Shown one piece after another: positions 46,838-55,755 of a stretch of 64,000 bases of DNA (position 1 is its first letter; every line of letters starts with the position of its first letter). Origin of the DNA: Flavobacterium frigidarium DSM 17623 (GTDB taxonomy: Bacteria > Bacteroidota > Bacteroidia > Flavobacteriales > Flavobacteriaceae); the NCBI RefSeq assembly GCF_000425505.1, contig NZ_AUDO01000001.1:414990-478989 (forward strand), written 5' to 3'. A model generated the notes under the pieces. The model was given only the letters and a program-made list of their open reading frames with translations, ran no database searches and was not told the DNA's origin. Made by a program: the position numbers and the translations under genes.

Positions 46838-48064
46838 ATGAAAGATTTACTAAAGAAATTTGAAAATAAAGAACCGGAAATTGTTTTTAACTGGAAAGAT
46901 TCTGAAACTGAAGCAGAAGGTTGGACGGTAATTAACTCATTACGTGGTGGTGCTGCCGGTGGTGGTACTCGTATGAGAAAAGGCTTAGATATGAATGAAG
47001 TACTTTCTCTTGCAAAAACGATGGAGGTAAAATTTTCAGTTTCCGGACCTGCAATTGGAGGAGCCAAATCTGGAATTAATTTCGATCCAAATGATCCTAG
47101 AAAAAAAGGAGTTTTACAGCGCTGGTACAAAGCAGTTTCTCCCTTATTGAAAAGTTATTACGGAACAGGTGGCGATTTAAATGTTGACGAAATCCATGAA
47201 GTCATCCCGATGACTGAAGAATGTGGTGTTTGGCACCCACAAGAAGGCGTTTTTAACGGACATTTCAAACCTACTGAAGCAGATAAAATTAACCGTATTG
47301 GTCAATTGCGTCAAGGAGTAGTAAAAGTGATCGAAAACCCACAATTCTCTCCAGACGTAGCTAGAAAATACACCATTGCCGACATGATTACTGGTTATGG
47401 TGTTGCAGAAGCAGTTAGACATTTTTACAGTACTTATGGCGGAGATGTGAAAGGAAAGAAAGCTATTGTGCAGGGTTTTGGAAATGTAGGATCTGCAGCT
47501 GCATTTTATTTAGCTGATATGGGTGCAAAAGTTGTTGGTATCATCGATAGAGATGGTGGATTAATCAACGAGAACGGATTCTCATTTGAAGAAATTAAAG
47601 AGTTGTTTTTAAATAAAGATGGAAACAAATTAGTTTCAGACAAAATGATTCCTTTTGACGAAATCAATAAAAAAATATGGACACTTGGTGCTGAAATTTT
47701 CACACCTTGTGCCGCTTCAAGATTAGTGCAGCAAGACCAGATAGACAGTTTAATCGCTAGCGGACTTGAGGTAATTTCTTGTGGTGCGAACGTTCCTTTT
47801 GCGGATAAAGAAATTTTCTTTGGACCAATCATGGAAGATGTAGATCACAAAGTGAGTTTAATTCCTGATTTTATTTCTAACTGTGGTATGGCAAGAGTAT
47901 TTGCTTATTTCATGGAGAAAAAAGTTCAAATGACCGATGAAGCTATTTTTCATGATACATCTGAAATTATTAAAAATGCTATTGTAAAAGCACATGAGTT
48001 AAGCAATAGCAAAACAAATATAAGTGCAACTGCATTTGAAATTGCATTAAAACAATTAGTATAA
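46838..48064 (+). CDS. Glu/Leu/Phe/Val dehydrogenase family protein
   Basis: 408 residues. The catalytic Lys motif is 'GPAIGGAKSGINFDP' (about residues 70-84), near the N-terminus. The Rossmann loop 'VQGFGNVGSAAAFYLADMG' (about 210-228) binds the dinucleotide. The family deaminates an amino acid to the 2-oxo acid and ammonium. 'GGAKSGI' rather than 'GGGKGG' leaves the substrate open (glutamate versus branched-chain). Single-gene unit with a hairpin terminator behind. Confidence 0.93.
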   Translation: MKDLLKKFENKEPEIVFNWKDSETEAEGWTVINSLRGGAAGGGTRMRKGLDMNEVLSLAKTMEVKFSVSGPAIGGAKSGINFDPNDPRKKGVLQRWYKAVSPLLKSYYGTGGDLNVDEIHEVIPMTEECGVWHPQEGVFNGHFKPTEADKINRIGQLRQGVVKVIENPQFSPDVARKYTIADMITGYGVAEAVRHFYSTYGGDVKGKKAIVQGFGNVGSAAAFYLADMGAKVVGIIDRDGGLINENGFSFEEIKELFLNKDGNKLVSDKMIPFDEINKKIWTLGAEIFTPCAASRLVQQDQIDSLIASGLEVISCGANVPFADKEIFFGPIMEDVDHKVSLIPDFISNCGMARVFAYFMEKKVQMTDEAIFHDTSEIIKNAIVKAHELSNSKTNISATAFEIALKQLV

Positions 48065-48090
48065 TAGCAATCTAGTACACAATTTACTTT

Positions 48091-48138
48091 TTAGCCAAAT
48101 GGTTTTCATTCTTGAAATATCATTTGGCTAAATTTTTT
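48091..48138 (+). terminator. Terminator after the amino-acid dehydrogenase gene
   Basis: Stem TTAGCCAAATG / CATTTGGCTAA with a 19-base loop, followed by six T. Confidence 0.8.
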
Positions 48139-48273
48139 ATTACAAAAGCATTCTTTGTGGTATAATTATTGGAAAACAGAGCACAGAATCAAAGTAAATT
48201 TTGTTTCTTTTTTTATCTAAAAAAGTTGCAATTTTTATAATATATTAGCGTTTCATTACTAAAGAAAAATTGT

Positions 48274-48978
48274 ATGAGTTTAATGTTACAAGCAGACACA
48301 CTATCTGTAGCACAAGAAAGTTTAGCAGAAGCAGTTCCAGTAGAGAAGACTTTGTCTATTATTGAATTGCTAACTAGCGGAGGACTAGCCGGTCAAATCA
48401 TCATGATCGCTTTATTTATAATGTTTTTTTCAGCATTGTATCTTTATTTTGAGCGTTTAATGGCCATTAATGCAGCATCAAAAATCGATGGCAGTTTCAT
48501 GAGCCAGATTAGAGACAATATTAGAAACGGTCGCATTGACCATGCAAAAATATTATGTGCTCATTCTAAATCACCGGTTGCTCGCCTAATTGAGAAAGGA
48601 ATCTCTAGAATTGGTAAACCTCTTGATGATATTAACACGGCAATTGAAAATGCTGGGAAATTAGAAATATACAAATTAGAAAAGAATGTAAGTATGCTTG
48701 CAACGATTTCTGGAGCAGGTCCCATGACAGGTTTCTTAGGAACAGTTGTAGGAATGATTCAAGCATTTCATAAGATGGCAAGTGCAGGAGGACAAATCGA
48801 AGTTGGAGCACTTTCAGAAGGGATTTACACAGCAATGACTACAACAGTTGTGGGACTTGTAGTAGGTATTGTTGCTTATGTAGGATACAACCACTTAGTA
48901 GTTAAGACAGACAAAATAGTTCATCAAATGGAAGCAAATGCAGTTGATTTCTTGGACTTATTGAATGACCCTGCTTAA
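48274..48978 (+). CDS. exbB: MotA/TolQ/ExbB proton channel protein
   Basis: 234 residues, three membrane helices. The channel region 'MLATISGAGPMTGFLGTVVGMIQAFHKMA' (about 145-170) and 'TAMTTTVVGLVVGIVAYVGYNHLV' are the ExbB/TolQ signatures, with the conserved Thr pair in the second. It is the stator that couples proton flow to TonB. exbD and tonB follow at 40 and 34 base spacings, so this unit could drive the SusC transporters. Confidence 0.93.
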   Translation: MSLMLQADTLSVAQESLAEAVPVEKTLSIIELLTSGGLAGQIIMIALFIMFFSALYLYFERLMAINAASKIDGSFMSQIRDNIRNGRIDHAKILCAHSKSPVARLIEKGISRIGKPLDDINTAIENAGKLEIYKLEKNVSMLATISGAGPMTGFLGTVVGMIQAFHKMASAGGQIEVGALSEGIYTAMTTTVVGLVVGIVAYVGYNHLVVKTDKIVHQMEANAVDFLDLLNDPA

Positions 48979-49018
48979 GATTTCAAAGATTAATTCCTAC
49001 CTATAATAAAATAAAACT

Positions 49019-49411
49019 ATGAATTTAAGAGGAAGAAATAAAGTTAGTCCAGAATTCAACATGTCCTCAATGACTGATATTGTATTCTTGTTACTAATTT
49101 TCTTTATGTTAACATCGACAATGGTTACTACAAATGCTCTAGACTTAGTATTGCCAAAAGCGAAAGGAAAAACAGACAGTAATAAAAACATTTCGGTAAG
49201 CATTAATAAAGACCTCGAATTTTATATTGATAAAGAGGTCGTAACTGAAACTGAATTAGAAGCAAAACTACTAAGTGCCTTAGGAAGCGATAAAGAAAAA
49301 GCTATAATTTTGCGTGCAGAAGAAGGCGTTCCTATAGAAAAAGCAGTAAATGTACTGGATATTGCTAATAGAAATCAAATTAAGGTGGTTCTTGCAGTGA
49401 GACCTAAATAA
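49019..49411 (+). CDS. exbD: ExbD/TolR biopolymer transport protein
   Basis: 130 residues, one N-terminal membrane helix. The conserved Asp lies in 'MSSMTDIVFLLLIFFML' (Asp at about residue 21), which is the protonation site. The periplasmic part ends 'VVLAVRPK' and contains 'RAEEGVPIEKAVNVLDIA'. It assembles with ExbB. Confidence 0.94.
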   Translation: MNLRGRNKVSPEFNMSSMTDIVFLLLIFFMLTSTMVTTNALDLVLPKAKGKTDSNKNISVSINKDLEFYIDKEVVTETELEAKLLSALGSDKEKAIILRAEEGVPIEKAVNVLDIANRNQIKVVLAVRPK

Positions 49412-49445
49412 TCCCTTTTTCGAATAAAAAACAGCACTACTCTAC

Positions 49446-50255
49446 ATGAAATATTTTAAAACAGAAGAAGAAAAAAAATCACTAGCCATCACAACAGTAT
49501 TGTTTGTGATTATGTTCATCTTGTTTTTTTATTTGGGGTTAACTTCTTTAGATCCGCCGCCAGAAAACGGTATTGCTATAAACTTTGGAACGACTGAATT
49601 TGGATCTGGAGACAAGCAACCCACGGAAGCCATTGCCTCTGCTCCACAACCTACAACAGCACAAGAAGCTACCGCTAGTGACGATGAAGTGCTTGCTCAA
49701 GATATTGAAGAAGCACCCGTGATGAAGCAGGTAAAGAAAACACAACCAACAAAAACAGCTGTTAAAGAGGTAATGAAAGAAGCAGTTAAACCACAACCAA
49801 AACAAAGTCCTCAGCCTTCAAAAAGTACTTCTGATGCTTTGTCGAGTTTAATCAACGGACCAAAATCTGACGGTAAAGCTACTGGTGGAGAAGGAAACGA
49901 TAATAAACCTGGCGACAAAGGTAGCATAAGCGGCAATCCCTATGCTAATAGTTATTACGGCTCAGGTGGCGGTAGCGGAAGCGCCGGCGGATGGGGTTTA
50001 AACGGTAGAACAATTAGCTCAAGAGGTAAAGAAGTTCAAAGATGCAATGAGTTTGGAACCGTTGTCGTCCAAATCACTGTTAATCGTAGCGGGAATGTGG
50101 TGAGTGCCAAATACACAAAAGGTACCACAAACACTAATCCTTGCTTAGTGGAACCAGCACTCGCTACAGCCAGAAAATACAAGTGGCAAGCAGATGCTAA
50201 TGCTCCCGAAACTCAAATAGGGTTCATTACTGTGAATTTCAAACTTGGAGAGTAA
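49446..50255 (+). CDS. tonB: Energy transducer TonB
   Basis: 269 residues. One N-terminal helix (about 14-33). Then comes a Pro/Lys/Gln-rich linker (about 55-125, 'QPKQSPQPSKSTS') and a Gly/Ser-rich stretch (about 140-180). The C-terminal TonB-like domain includes 'EFGTVVVQITVNRSGNVVSA' and the final 'TQIGFITVNFKLGE'. It carries energy from ExbBD to outer-membrane receptors. 34 bases after exbD. Confidence 0.93.
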   Translation: MKYFKTEEEKKSLAITTVLFVIMFILFFYLGLTSLDPPPENGIAINFGTTEFGSGDKQPTEAIASAPQPTTAQEATASDDEVLAQDIEEAPVMKQVKKTQPTKTAVKEVMKEAVKPQPKQSPQPSKSTSDALSSLINGPKSDGKATGGEGNDNKPGDKGSISGNPYANSYYGSGGGSGSAGGWGLNGRTISSRGKEVQRCNEFGTVVVQITVNRSGNVVSAKYTKGTTNTNPCLVEPALATARKYKWQADANAPETQIGFITVNFKLGE

Positions 50256-50303
50256 ACAGTAGAAAGCAAATTTGCCACCATCCTAAAATTTAAATTACGA
50301 AAG

Positions 50304-51524
50304 ATGAATTACCAAGAAACTACAGATTGGATGTTCAGCCAACTCCCTATGTACCAAATTCAGGGAGCTTCTGCCTATAAGAAAGATTTAGCCAATACGC
50401 ACGCACTAATAGCTCATCTCAAAAACCCGCACAAAGAAATAAGATTTATTCATGTTGCAGGAACAAACGGAAAAGGATCCACCTCTCACATGCTAGCTTC
50501 AATATTTCAAGAAGCAGGTTATAAAGTGGGATTATACACTTCACCTCACCTGAAAGATTTTAGAGAGAGAATAAAAATTAATGGAAACCCAATTTCAGAA
50601 CATTTCGTTTGTGATTTCATTACCACCAATAAACACTTTTTTGAAAAGAATGACATTAGCTTTTTCGAAATGAGCGTTGGCCTAGCTTTCGAATATTTCA
50701 AACAAGAACAAGTTGATATTGCAATTATCGAAGTTGGCATGGGTGGAAGATTAGACGCAACTAATATCATTACACCTATAGTATCTGTAATTACCAATAT
50801 TGGCTTAGATCACATTCAATTTCTCGGAAACACATTACCTCTAATCGCTGCTGAAAAGGCAGGGATAATTAAAGATGCTATTCCAGTTGTAATAGGAGAA
50901 TATACCCCTGAGACTAAAGAAGTATTTATAGCCAAAGCCAAGCAACATAAGTCACAAATTTATTTCGCTTCAGACTTGATTAATACTTTATATGACTCAG
51001 ACTTAATTGGCGAATATCAAGTTCATAACAGAAAAACCGTTTTACAAACCATAGCAGTTATTAATTCACGTAATATATTTAAAATTAGTAACTCTGCTAT
51101 TGAGACAGGATTGTTACATGTTGTTCGCAACACGGGATTATTAGGTAGATGGCAACAAATTAATGATAGCCCGAAGGTGATTTGTGACACTGCACATAAT
51201 AAGGACGGCCTAGAAATAGTAGTCAACCAGATTAAATCACAAAAGTACACCAATCTTCATATTGTTTTTGGCGTGGTTAATGACAAAAACCTTGAAGATA
51301 TACTACCTATTCTTCCTACAAATGCAAAATATTATTTTACACGCCCTAATAATCCGCGAGGATTAGACGCAACAATTTTAATGGAGAAAGCAGCATTTTT
51401 TAACTTGAAAGGAAAAGTATTTAATTCAGTTACAGAAGCTTACAATAAAGCACTGCAAACCGCGGCCACCACTGACTTCATCTATATTGGAGGGAGTACA
51501 TTTGTAGTTGCAGAAATTTTATAA
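50304..51524 (+). CDS. folC: Folylpolyglutamate synthase / dihydrofolate synthase
   Basis: 406 residues, Mur-ligase family. P-loop 'GTNGKGS' (53-59) and the folate-binding 'SPHLKDFRERIKING' segment. The cation site lies in 'IAIIEVGMGGRLDATNII', and 'CDTAHNKDG' in the C-terminal domain is the glutamate site region. It adds glutamate to dihydropteroate and folates. It starts 48 bases after tonB and may be co-transcribed. Confidence 0.96.
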   Translation: MNYQETTDWMFSQLPMYQIQGASAYKKDLANTHALIAHLKNPHKEIRFIHVAGTNGKGSTSHMLASIFQEAGYKVGLYTSPHLKDFRERIKINGNPISEHFVCDFITTNKHFFEKNDISFFEMSVGLAFEYFKQEQVDIAIIEVGMGGRLDATNIITPIVSVITNIGLDHIQFLGNTLPLIAAEKAGIIKDAIPVVIGEYTPETKEVFIAKAKQHKSQIYFASDLINTLYDSDLIGEYQVHNRKTVLQTIAVINSRNIFKISNSAIETGLLHVVRNTGLLGRWQQINDSPKVICDTAHNKDGLEIVVNQIKSQKYTNLHIVFGVVNDKNLEDILPILPTNAKYYFTRPNNPRGLDATILMEKAAFFNLKGKVFNSVTEAYNKALQTAATTDFIYIGGSTFVVAEIL

Positions 51525-51542
51525 TTTTTTTTTTGAAAACGC

Positions 51543-51572
51543 TTGTTTATCCAAAAAACAGTCTTATATTTG
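51543..51572 (+). promoter_or_regulatory. Promoter of tRNA-Val
   Basis: TTG (51543-51545), 19 bases, then TATATTTG (51565-51572): an exact match to the Bacteroidota -33 / -7 promoter geometry. Confidence 0.88.
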
Positions 51573-51611
51573 CACTCGCAATAAGGAAATGAAAATTATC
51601 GAATTGCAACA

Positions 51612-51686
51612 GGGCGATTAGCTCAGCTGGTTCAGAGCACCTCGTTTACACCGAGGGGGTCGGGGGTTCGAACCCCTCATCGCCCA
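51612..51686 (+). tRNA. tRNA-Val (anticodon UAC)
   Basis: 75 bases. The acceptor stem GGGCGAT / ATCGCCC is perfect. The D arm reads GCTC...GAGC, the anticodon arm CCTCG-TTTACAC-CGAGG (anticodon TAC, valine) and the T arm GGGGG-TTCGAAC-CCCTC. Discriminator A; CCA is not encoded. It has its own promoter and terminator. Confidence 0.98.
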
Positions 51687-51689
51687 CAA

Positions 51690-51720
51690 AACTTCTCAAG
51701 AAATTGAGAAGTTTTTTTTT
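51690..51720 (+). terminator. Terminator after tRNA-Val
   Basis: Perfect 10-bp stem AACTTCTCAA / TTGAGAAGTT, 4-base loop, nine T. Confidence 0.95.
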
Positions 51721-51745
51721 GCAATCTAGTCAACGAAGTAATAAA

Positions 51746-51775
51746 AAAAGCCAACTCATATTTGAGTTGGCTTTT
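51746..51775. terminator. Terminator for miaE, bidirectional
   Basis: Stem AAAAGCCAACTCA / TGAGTTGGCTTTT with a 4-base loop. On the minus strand it lies right after the miaE stop and has a run of A/T on both sides. Confidence 0.9.
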
Positions 51776-51798
51776 CCTATTTTTAACAATGTCAGCAC

Positions 51799-52380
51799 TT
51801 ATCCATGGATTGTTTCTTGCTTACCATAATTTGTAATTATCGACGTCTCATAAGCAATCCACTCTTGCCAGCGCTTCTCCACATCTACGTTATCTGCATA
51901 CTTTCTGGCAAAAGCTAAAAACGTAGTATAATGACCAGCTTCACTAATCATTAAGTCCCTATAAAACTTCGCTAATATAGGGTCCTTTATGTTTTCTGAG
52001 AGTACTTTAAACCTTTCACAACTCCTTGCCTCTATCATAGCCGAAAATAACAGGCGCTCACATAAAGCATCATTGCGACTACCATCCTTTTTCATGAATT
52101 TAAAAAGCTCATTCACATAACTGTCTTTTCGCTCACGACCAAATGTTAATCCTCTCTCTTTTATAAGATCGTGTACCATTTTAAAATGTTCTATTTCCTC
52201 TTGAGCAATAATCATCAACTCAGAAACTAACTCTTCCTTCTCAGAATTTTGAGTTATCAAACTAATCGCATTCGACGCAGCTTTTTGTTCGCACCATGCA
52301 TGATCTGTTAATATCTCCTCAATATTCGATTCAACTATATTTACCCATCTTGGGTCGGTAACTAATTTTAATCCTAACAT
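51799..52380 (-). CDS. miaE: tRNA-(ms2io6A)-hydroxylase
   Basis: 193 residues from ATG 52380 (MLGLKLVTDPRWVNIVE). A longer frame to 52434 is not family-like. The ferritin-like diiron four-helix bundle has the ligand motifs 'EEIEHFKMVHDL' (ExxH) and 'SEAGHYTTFLAFA' (ExxH), plus 'EARSCERF' in the middle. It hydroxylates the isopentenyl group of modified A37 in tRNA using O2. A -7 box on the minus strand (TATTTTTG at 52399-52406) would give a leader of about 13 bases. Confidence 0.95.
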   Translation of the reverse strand: MLGLKLVTDPRWVNIVESNIEEILTDHAWCEQKAASNAISLITQNSEKEELVSELMIIAQEEIEHFKMVHDLIKERGLTFGRERKDSYVNELFKFMKKDGSRNDALCERLLFSAMIEARSCERFKVLSENIKDPILAKFYRDLMISEAGHYTTFLAFARKYADNVDVEKRWQEWIAYETSIITNYGKQETIHG

Positions 52381-52461
52381 ACACTCTCTATTTGAATACA
52401 AAAATAGTCTTTTCTTTCTAAACGATTGAGTCACTTAAATTCAAATCAAGTAATTAGTATT

Positions 52462-52577
52462 GGGCGTGCCCCATCCCGAAAACTATAGGACTGATTAGCG
52501 GGATGGGGCGGGCTATCCGTTGCAATCTTTTCGGTGCAAAAGCACCTGAAAAGGATTTTTACTTCTATCCCTCACGC
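52462..52577 (+). repeat. Intergenic structured repeat, copy B (best-folded copy)
   Basis: GGGCGTGCC start. Hairpin 1 pairs GCCCCATCCC (52468-52477) with GGGATGGGGC (52500-52509), 10 bp perfect. CGGGCTATCCG follows. Hairpin 2 pairs AATCTTTTCGGTGC (52524-52537) with GCACCTGAAAAGGATT (52542-52557), with the common bulged G and a second one. It ends in CTATCCCTCACGC. It sits between divergent miaE and a glycosyltransferase gene. Confidence 0.88.
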
Positions 52578-52681
52578 GGAAAAAACAAAAAAGAAACAAC
52601 ACGCTATTAAATATAAAATATCTAAGTGCCTTTCGACAAAATAGCCTTATTTTGCAACTCCTATAATTTCAAAAGAAAAAA

Positions 52682-53917
52682 ATGCGTTCACTACTAATAA
52701 TTGGTTTTGTTTGGCCTGAACCCAAATCTTCAGCGGCAGGAGGAAGAATGATGTCGTTAATTAGTTTATTTCAAGAACAAGGCTTTCAAGTTATTTTTGC
52801 CAGCCCTGCTCAGGATAGCGATTTCATGATAGAGCTCGATGAATATAATGTTGAAAAAAAATCCATTCTTTTAAATTCGGAAACATTCGATACTTATATA
52901 ACAACTATAAACCCTGAAATCGTTCTATTTGACCGATTCATGATTGAGGAACAATTTGGATGGCGAGTAGCTGAAAATTGCCCTGACGCATTACGAATAT
53001 TAGACACAGAGGATTTACACTGCTTAAGACTGTCTAGACAAAAAGCATTTAAGGAAAATAGAAAATTTAAGGAAGAAGATTTACTCGAAGAAGAAGCAGC
53101 CAAGAGAGAGGTTGCAAGTATTTTAAGGTGTGACTTAACCTTAATGATTTCTAGTTATGAAATCGAACTTTTAACAAAGCTATTTAAGATTGACCACAGC
53201 CTTTTGTATTACCTACCGTTAATACTAAAGGACAATGCAATCGCTCCGCTGGAGACATTGCCTCCATTTAAAGATCGAACCGACTTTATATTTATTGGCA
53301 ATTTTCTACATGAGCCTAACTGGAACACGGTTCAATATCTAAAAGAGACTATCTGGCCGCTGATAAAAAGTAAACTTCCAGACGCAAGGTTAAATATATA
53401 TGGAGCATACCCTACACAAAAAGTATTACAACTCAACAACCCTAAAACTGGTTTTCTAATTAAAGGCCGTGCCGAAGACGCAAATATCGTAGTCCAAAAT
53501 TCGAGAGTAGTTTTGGCTCCCATAAGATTTGGAGCTGGAATAAAAGGAAAACTGATGGAAGCGATGCTAAATGGAACTCCAAGTATCACAACATACATAG
53601 GAGCAGAATCGATGCACGGTGACCTTCCATGGAACGGTTTCATTACAGACAATCCAGAAACTTTTGCAGAGCAAGCGGTCGCACTATACAGTGACGAAAA
53701 AGTCTGGAGTAAAGCTCAACTTAAGGGAACAACGTTACTTAAAGAGCGGTACAGAAAAAACATTTTTAAAAATGATTTTAAAAACACCGTTGATCAATTA
53801 TTAGCCAACATTAAACAACACCGCACCAATAACTTCATGGGACAATTATTACAACACCATAGCCTTAAAAGTACAAAGTATATGGCTAAGTGGATTGAAG
53901 AGAAAAATAAACATTAA
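52682..53917 (+). CDS. Glycosyltransferase, GT4-like
   Basis: 411 residues, GT-B fold, no signal peptide. N-terminal 'IGFVWPEPKSSAAGGRMMSL' (acceptor-side Gly loop). The C-terminal donor domain has 'DFIFIGNFLHEPNWNTVQYL', 'LNIYGAYPTQKV' and the 'VLAPIRFGAGIKGKLMEAML' motif with the Glu-x7-Glu type site of GT4 enzymes. Its substrate is unknown. Nothing around it suggests a polysaccharide cluster. Repeat copy B lies about 100 bases upstream. Confidence 0.85.
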   Translation: MRSLLIIGFVWPEPKSSAAGGRMMSLISLFQEQGFQVIFASPAQDSDFMIELDEYNVEKKSILLNSETFDTYITTINPEIVLFDRFMIEEQFGWRVAENCPDALRILDTEDLHCLRLSRQKAFKENRKFKEEDLLEEEAAKREVASILRCDLTLMISSYEIELLTKLFKIDHSLLYYLPLILKDNAIAPLETLPPFKDRTDFIFIGNFLHEPNWNTVQYLKETIWPLIKSKLPDARLNIYGAYPTQKVLQLNNPKTGFLIKGRAEDANIVVQNSRVVLAPIRFGAGIKGKLMEAMLNGTPSITTYIGAESMHGDLPWNGFITDNPETFAEQAVALYSDEKVWSKAQLKGTTLLKERYRKNIFKNDFKNTVDQLLANIKQHRTNNFMGQLLQHHSLKSTKYMAKWIEEKNKH

Positions 53918-53998
53918 AACTTATGCTATGCCATCTATAGCAGCAATCTAAATAGTTATTATTTCTACCAGCTACCACATTTAAAAACTAAGCATAAA

Positions 53999-54026
53999 AA
54001 AACCGCCTTGATATCAAGACGGTTTT
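53999..54026. terminator. Bidirectional terminator between the GT gene and pdhC
   Basis: AACCGcCTTGAT / ATCAAGaCGGTT, one mismatch, with A and T runs outside. Confidence 0.85.
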
Positions 54027-54047
54027 AATTTTTATAATAATCAGGAG

Positions 54048-55748
54048 TTATGCAAGCATAGTTACTGGACTTTCTATATATTGTTTTAACGTTTGCAAAA
54101 ATTGTGCTCCAGTTGCTCCATCGATTGTGCGGTGGTCGCATGCTAGAGATAACATCATTGTGTTTCCAACAACGATTTGACCATCTTTAACAACTGGCTT
54201 TTCAACAATTGCACCTACAGATAAAATAGCTGAATTAGGCTGATTGATAATTGAATTAAATTCAACAATTCCAAACATTCCCAAGTTAGAAACAGTAAAA
54301 GTACTTCCTTCCATTTCTGTAGGTAATAATTTTTTGTTTTTAGCTCTTCCTGCTAAATCTCTAACACTTCCTCCAATTTGCGATAGACTCATTGCATCTG
54401 TAAATTTCAATACAGGAACAACTAATCCATCTTCAACAGCTACAGCAACACCAATATTTACATGATGGTTAATAGTAATTGCATCTTCTTTCCATTGAGA
54501 ATTAATCTTAGGATGTTTTTTCAATGCCATAGCACACGCTTTGATCACCATATCATTAAAAGAAACTCTTGTATCAGGAAGTGAATTGATTGTCGTTCTA
54601 GATTTCATAGCTTCGTCCATTGTAACTTCAATTGTCAAGTTATAATGAGGCGCTGTGAATAAAGACTCAGCCAAACGTTTCGCAATGATTTTACGCATTT
54701 GCGAATTCTTGATTTCCTCTTTGAAAACTTCTCCTGCTGGAACATAAACTTGCGGCGCAGCGGCTTTTGCTGGGCTTTCAGCTTTAGCAGCCGTATTAGG
54801 AGCAGCTTCTTGTTCTGCAGAAACTTTTGGAGCTGCAGCGGTAGTCGGTGTAAAGTTTTCGATATCACTTTTAATAATTCTACCGTTTTCACCCGAACCT
54901 TTAACCTGATTCAATTGAATCCCTTTATCGCTTGCAATTTTCTTAGCAAGAGGTGAAGCTAAAATTCTTTTTCCATCGCTTGATGCTTCTTGCTCAATTG
55001 GTGCAGCAGCTTCAGTTGTTGTTTCTTTATCTGCTGAAGTTGTCTCAGTAGCTTTAGATGCTGATTCAGATTTCGAACCTGCAGTAAAATTAGATGCGAT
55101 ACCAGAAATATCCGTTCCAGCAGGCCCAATAATTGCTAGTAAACTATCAATTGGTGCAGCATTACCTTCTTCAATTCCAATGTATAATAAAGTTCCCTCA
55201 TTGAAAGACTCAAATTCCATTGTTGCTTTATCAGTTTCAATTTCAGCAAGAATATCTCCTTCACTTACTTTATCTCCAACTTTTTTCAACCAAGTTGCTA
55301 CAGTACCTTCCGTCATCGTATCACTCAAACGTGGCATCGTTACAACAACTACACCTTCTGGTAATTCAGCACTAGCTTCAGCCTTAGGAGCTTCTTCTGT
55401 TTTTGAATCTTCTTTAGGAGTTTCAGTTGTTTCTGTTTCTTCTTTAGCAGTTTCTTTTGGAGCATCAGCCGCAGCTTCCCCACCAGATAATAAAGCTGAA
55501 ATATCTTCACCTTCATCACCAATGATTGCTAACAAAGAATCTACGGGAGCAGTTTCTCCTGCAGCAATTCCAATATGTAAAAGAGTTCCTTCGTTGAAAG
55601 ACTCAAATTCCATTGTCGCTTTATCTGTTTCAATTTCAGCAAGAATATCTCCTTCACTAATTTTGTCACCTACATTTTTAAGCCATGTTGCTACGGTTCC
55701 TTCCGTCATAGTATCGCTCAAACGAGGCATTGTTACTTTTATAGCCAT
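54048..55748 (-). CDS. pdhC: Pyruvate dehydrogenase E2, dihydrolipoamide acetyltransferase
   Basis: 566 residues. Two lipoyl domains (about 4-78 with lipoyl-Lys43 and 135-210 with lipoyl-Lys174, both in 'EIETDKATMEF') are separated by a Glu/Thr/Ala-rich linker. A peripheral subunit-binding domain ('ASPLAKKIASDKGIQLNQVKG', about 265-300) and the catalytic acetyltransferase domain follow, ending with the active-site 'DHRTIDGATGAQFLQ'. It takes acetyl groups to CoA. It follows pdhA by 7 bases in the same direction; E1-beta and E3 are elsewhere. The two lipoyl domains are near-identical in DNA. Confidence 0.97.
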   Translation of the reverse strand: MAIKVTMPRLSDTMTEGTVATWLKNVGDKISEGDILAEIETDKATMEFESFNEGTLLHIGIAAGETAPVDSLLAIIGDEGEDISALLSGGEAAADAPKETAKEETETTETPKEDSKTEEAPKAEASAELPEGVVVVTMPRLSDTMTEGTVATWLKKVGDKVSEGDILAEIETDKATMEFESFNEGTLLYIGIEEGNAAPIDSLLAIIGPAGTDISGIASNFTAGSKSESASKATETTSADKETTTEAAAPIEQEASSDGKRILASPLAKKIASDKGIQLNQVKGSGENGRIIKSDIENFTPTTAAAPKVSAEQEAAPNTAAKAESPAKAAAPQVYVPAGEVFKEEIKNSQMRKIIAKRLAESLFTAPHYNLTIEVTMDEAMKSRTTINSLPDTRVSFNDMVIKACAMALKKHPKINSQWKEDAITINHHVNIGVAVAVEDGLVVPVLKFTDAMSLSQIGGSVRDLAGRAKNKKLLPTEMEGSTFTVSNLGMFGIVEFNSIINQPNSAILSVGAIVEKPVVKDGQIVVGNTMMLSLACDHRTIDGATGAQFLQTLKQYIESPVTMLA

Positions 55749-55755
55749 AATATTT

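Noticed and set aside
46753..47130. 125-residue frame opposite the amino-acid dehydrogenase start
   Set aside because: Shadow of the catalytic Lys region of the dehydrogenase; no start context or family.
53940..53975. Possible fifth copy of the dispersed repeat (CTATGCCATCTATAGC)
   Set aside because: It lacks both helix arms and the closing block; the similarity is a few bases.
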